DNA from: Coriobacteriales bacterium
GTDB taxonomy: Bacteria > Actinomycetota > Coriobacteriia > Coriobacteriales > UBA8131
DNA length: 6,588 nt
Assembly (NCBI GenBank): GCA_031261765.1
Contig: JAISJA010000076.1
Coordinates: 1-6,588, forward strand
Reading direction: 5' to 3'
A program made the translations under genes and the position numbers. Below the pieces are notes generated by a model that saw only the letters and a program-made list of their open reading frames with translations, was not told the DNA's origin and did not search any database. Positions 5,742 to 6,588 of the stretch are shown here, piece by piece (within the stretch, counting starts at the first letter, position 1; each line of letters begins with the position of its first letter).

Positions 5742-6588
5742 GACATTCAAGAACATACTGCATACCGGCAACGCAACGGTAAAATACCCGTTCGCTCCGC
5801 TTAAGACGCAACCGGGCATGCGCGGTAAACCAGAGCACCGCTCAGTGCAGTGTATAGCTTGTTCCGCCTGCGCTATCGCGTGTCCGCCAAACGCCATACA
5901 AATGGAAGTGGACACGAAAGAACACACTATATCCTGGAACATAAACTACGGCCGTTGCATATTCTGCGGGCGTTGCCAGGAAGTGTGCCCCGTACAGGCC
6001 ATAAGCCTTACGAACGAGTTCGAGCTCGCCGTCATGAACAAAGACGATTTGCAAGAGGAGAGCATATACACGCTTGAACAGTGCAACGTATGCGGTAGCT
6101 ATTTCGCCTCGCATAAGTCGGTGGACTACGCGACGCGTATCATGCAGTCACAGGCCGGCGACGCAGACATAGCAAGCGCCATAGAGCGCGTACATTCGTG
6201 CCCAACGTGCAAGCAGAAACGCTCCGCGCTGGTAGCGGCACACGTGCCGCAGGACCTTACGAACGTGAAGGCGAAAAACGCCGCCAACGGCGCCGTGGTC
6301 ACAAACGCGCTTCCAGGCGGTGTTGGTGCCGGACACGCGGAGCTTCCCGGTTCCGGGTCATACAGCCCGCGCGCGCTGGGAGCCGCAGCGTTCAACGAGG
6401 CCGTGTTCGGCACTTTGCCACTGCGCGACAGGGCTGGCGCTACGGTCCCGGTGTCCAGGGAGACGAAGGGCGGTACGCTTCCACTGCGCGACAACTCTGG
6501 CATAACGGCGCGTGTGTCCAAGCACGCAACCAGTGACGGAGTCCCGCTTCGCGACCAGTCTGGCGCCACCACGCCAATACATAAGGAA
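5734..6588 (+). CDS. hyfH: Hydrogenase-4 iron-sulfur subunit (two [4Fe-4S] ferredoxin) with repeat-bearing C-terminal extension, partial at 3' end
   Basis: The frame is open for 285 codons to the window edge with no stop. The first 180 or so residues match the HycF/HyfH pattern: the start MFETFKNILHTGNATVKYPF, then RGKPEH, then two ferredoxin motifs, Cys40-43-46-50 followed by Pro and Cys75-78-81-85 followed by Pro (CIFCGRCQEVCP). Two CxxC pairs follow, Cys117/Cys120 and Cys156/Cys159, also found in E. coli HycF, where they may hold a metal. The role is electron transfer between the donor module and the hydrogenase small subunit. E. coli HycF and HyfH are about 180 residues, so at least 100 extra residues are present: an Ala/Gly/Asn-rich linker (about 180-225), then 21-residue repeats from 226. 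Codon use is unchanged across the extension (12 of 14 Ile codons ATA overall), arguing against a frameshift. The ATG overlaps the end of hyfG by 8 nt. The true C-terminus, or a fusion to a further domain, lies outside the window. Confidence 0.9.
   Translation, partial: MFETFKNILHTGNATVKYPFAPLKTQPGMRGKPEHRSVQCIACSACAIACPPNAIQMEVDTKEHTISWNINYGRCIFCGRCQEVCPVQAISLTNEFELAVMNKDDLQEESIYTLEQCNVCGSYFASHKSVDYATRIMQSQAGDADIASAIERVHSCPTCKQKRSALVAAHVPQDLTNVKAKNAANGAVVTNALPGGVGAGHAELPGSGSYSPRALGAAAFNEAVFGTLPLRDRAGATVPVSRETKGGTLPLRDNSGITARVSKHATSDGVPLRDQSGATTPIHKE
6409..6588 (+). repeat. 63-bp (21-residue) degenerate tandem repeat in the 3' part of hyfH
   Basis: Three in-frame copies start at 6409, 6472 and 6535, the last cut by the window edge. 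The consensus is about GTLPLRDxSGATxPVSKE plus three variable residues. PLRD recurs at residues 229, 250 and 271, exactly 21 apart. Units 1 and 2 agree at 11 of 21 residues and share the 12-nt block CCACTGCGCGAC; unit 3 agrees with unit 1 at about 9 of 18. Synonymous as well as amino-acid differences (CCACTG against CCGCTT) show that the copies are old and selected as protein, not a recent DNA duplication. The array may continue beyond the window. Confidence 0.85.

Noticed and set aside
6126..6572. Minus-strand frame with a repeated LSRSG-like motif every 21 residues
   Set aside because: The periodicity is just the complement of the hyfH repeat; the plus-strand frame is continuous with the conserved ferredoxin domain and keeps the operon's codon bias, so coding belongs there.
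6358..6582. Minus-strand translation with VAQW-type phrases that resemble mistranslated tRNA genes
   Set aside because: I looked for a T-loop (GTTCGA-type) and an acceptor stem on both strands and saw none; the resemblance comes from the 63-bp coding repeat.
6409..6588. CRISPR array or recent DNA-level tandem duplication as the source of the 63-bp repeat
   Set aside because: Copies are directly adjacent without spacers, highly diverged at DNA level, stay in frame and conserve amino acids, which fits a protein repeat.

Overview
The window is one dense, single-strand (+) stretch of an operon for a membrane-bound [NiFe] hydrogenase of the Hyf (hydrogenase-4 / formate hydrogenlyase-2, group 4) type. 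Gene order matches the Escherichia coli hyf operon: the last codons of a hyfC-like gene, then hyfD, hyfE, hyfF, hyfG and a hyfH-like gene that runs off the right edge. Names rest on recognised motifs, protein lengths and synteny; no search was run.

Layout: 2-85 is the 3' end of hyfC (NuoH-like membrane anchor). 104-1564 is hyfD, an antiporter-like membrane subunit. 1577-2230 is hyfE, a small membrane subunit with a NuoK-like part. 2242-3978 is hyfF, a second antiporter-like subunit with an unusual low-complexity tail. 3975-5741 is hyfG, a fused NuoC/NuoD-like catalytic large subunit with all four Ni-binding cysteines. 5734-6588 is hyfH, a two-[4Fe-4S] ferredoxin subunit with a long, repeat-bearing C-terminal extension still open at the window end. 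Spacers are 18, 12 and 11 nt, and the last two junctions overlap by 4 and 8 nt. No internal promoter, terminator, RNA gene or mobile element was seen, and no gene-free stretch exceeds about 20 nt.

How it works together: by analogy with E. coli Hyf/Hyc and complex I, electrons pass through HyfH and a small subunit (HyfI, expected downstream) to the Ni-Fe site in HyfG, where protons are reduced to H2 (or the reverse). HyfC anchors this arm to the membrane, and HyfD, HyfE and HyfF (plus HyfB, expected upstream) form the proton- or ion-translocating arm. The electron donor (formate or another) cannot be told from this window.

Organism: a bacterium, judged from strong Shine-Dalgarno sites (AGGAGGT, GAGGTGAT) and the bacterial Hyf gene order. 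Coding sequence is moderately GC-rich with mostly CGN arginine codons, yet isoleucine is strongly biased to ATA (49 of 61 Ile codons counted in hyfE, hyfG and the visible hyfH). An anaerobic actinobacterium such as a Coriobacteriia member is possible, but this is a weak guess. The least ordinary parts are the C-terminal extensions of HyfF and especially HyfH, whose tail carries a 21-residue (63-bp) tandem repeat absent from the E. coli HycF/HyfH pattern.
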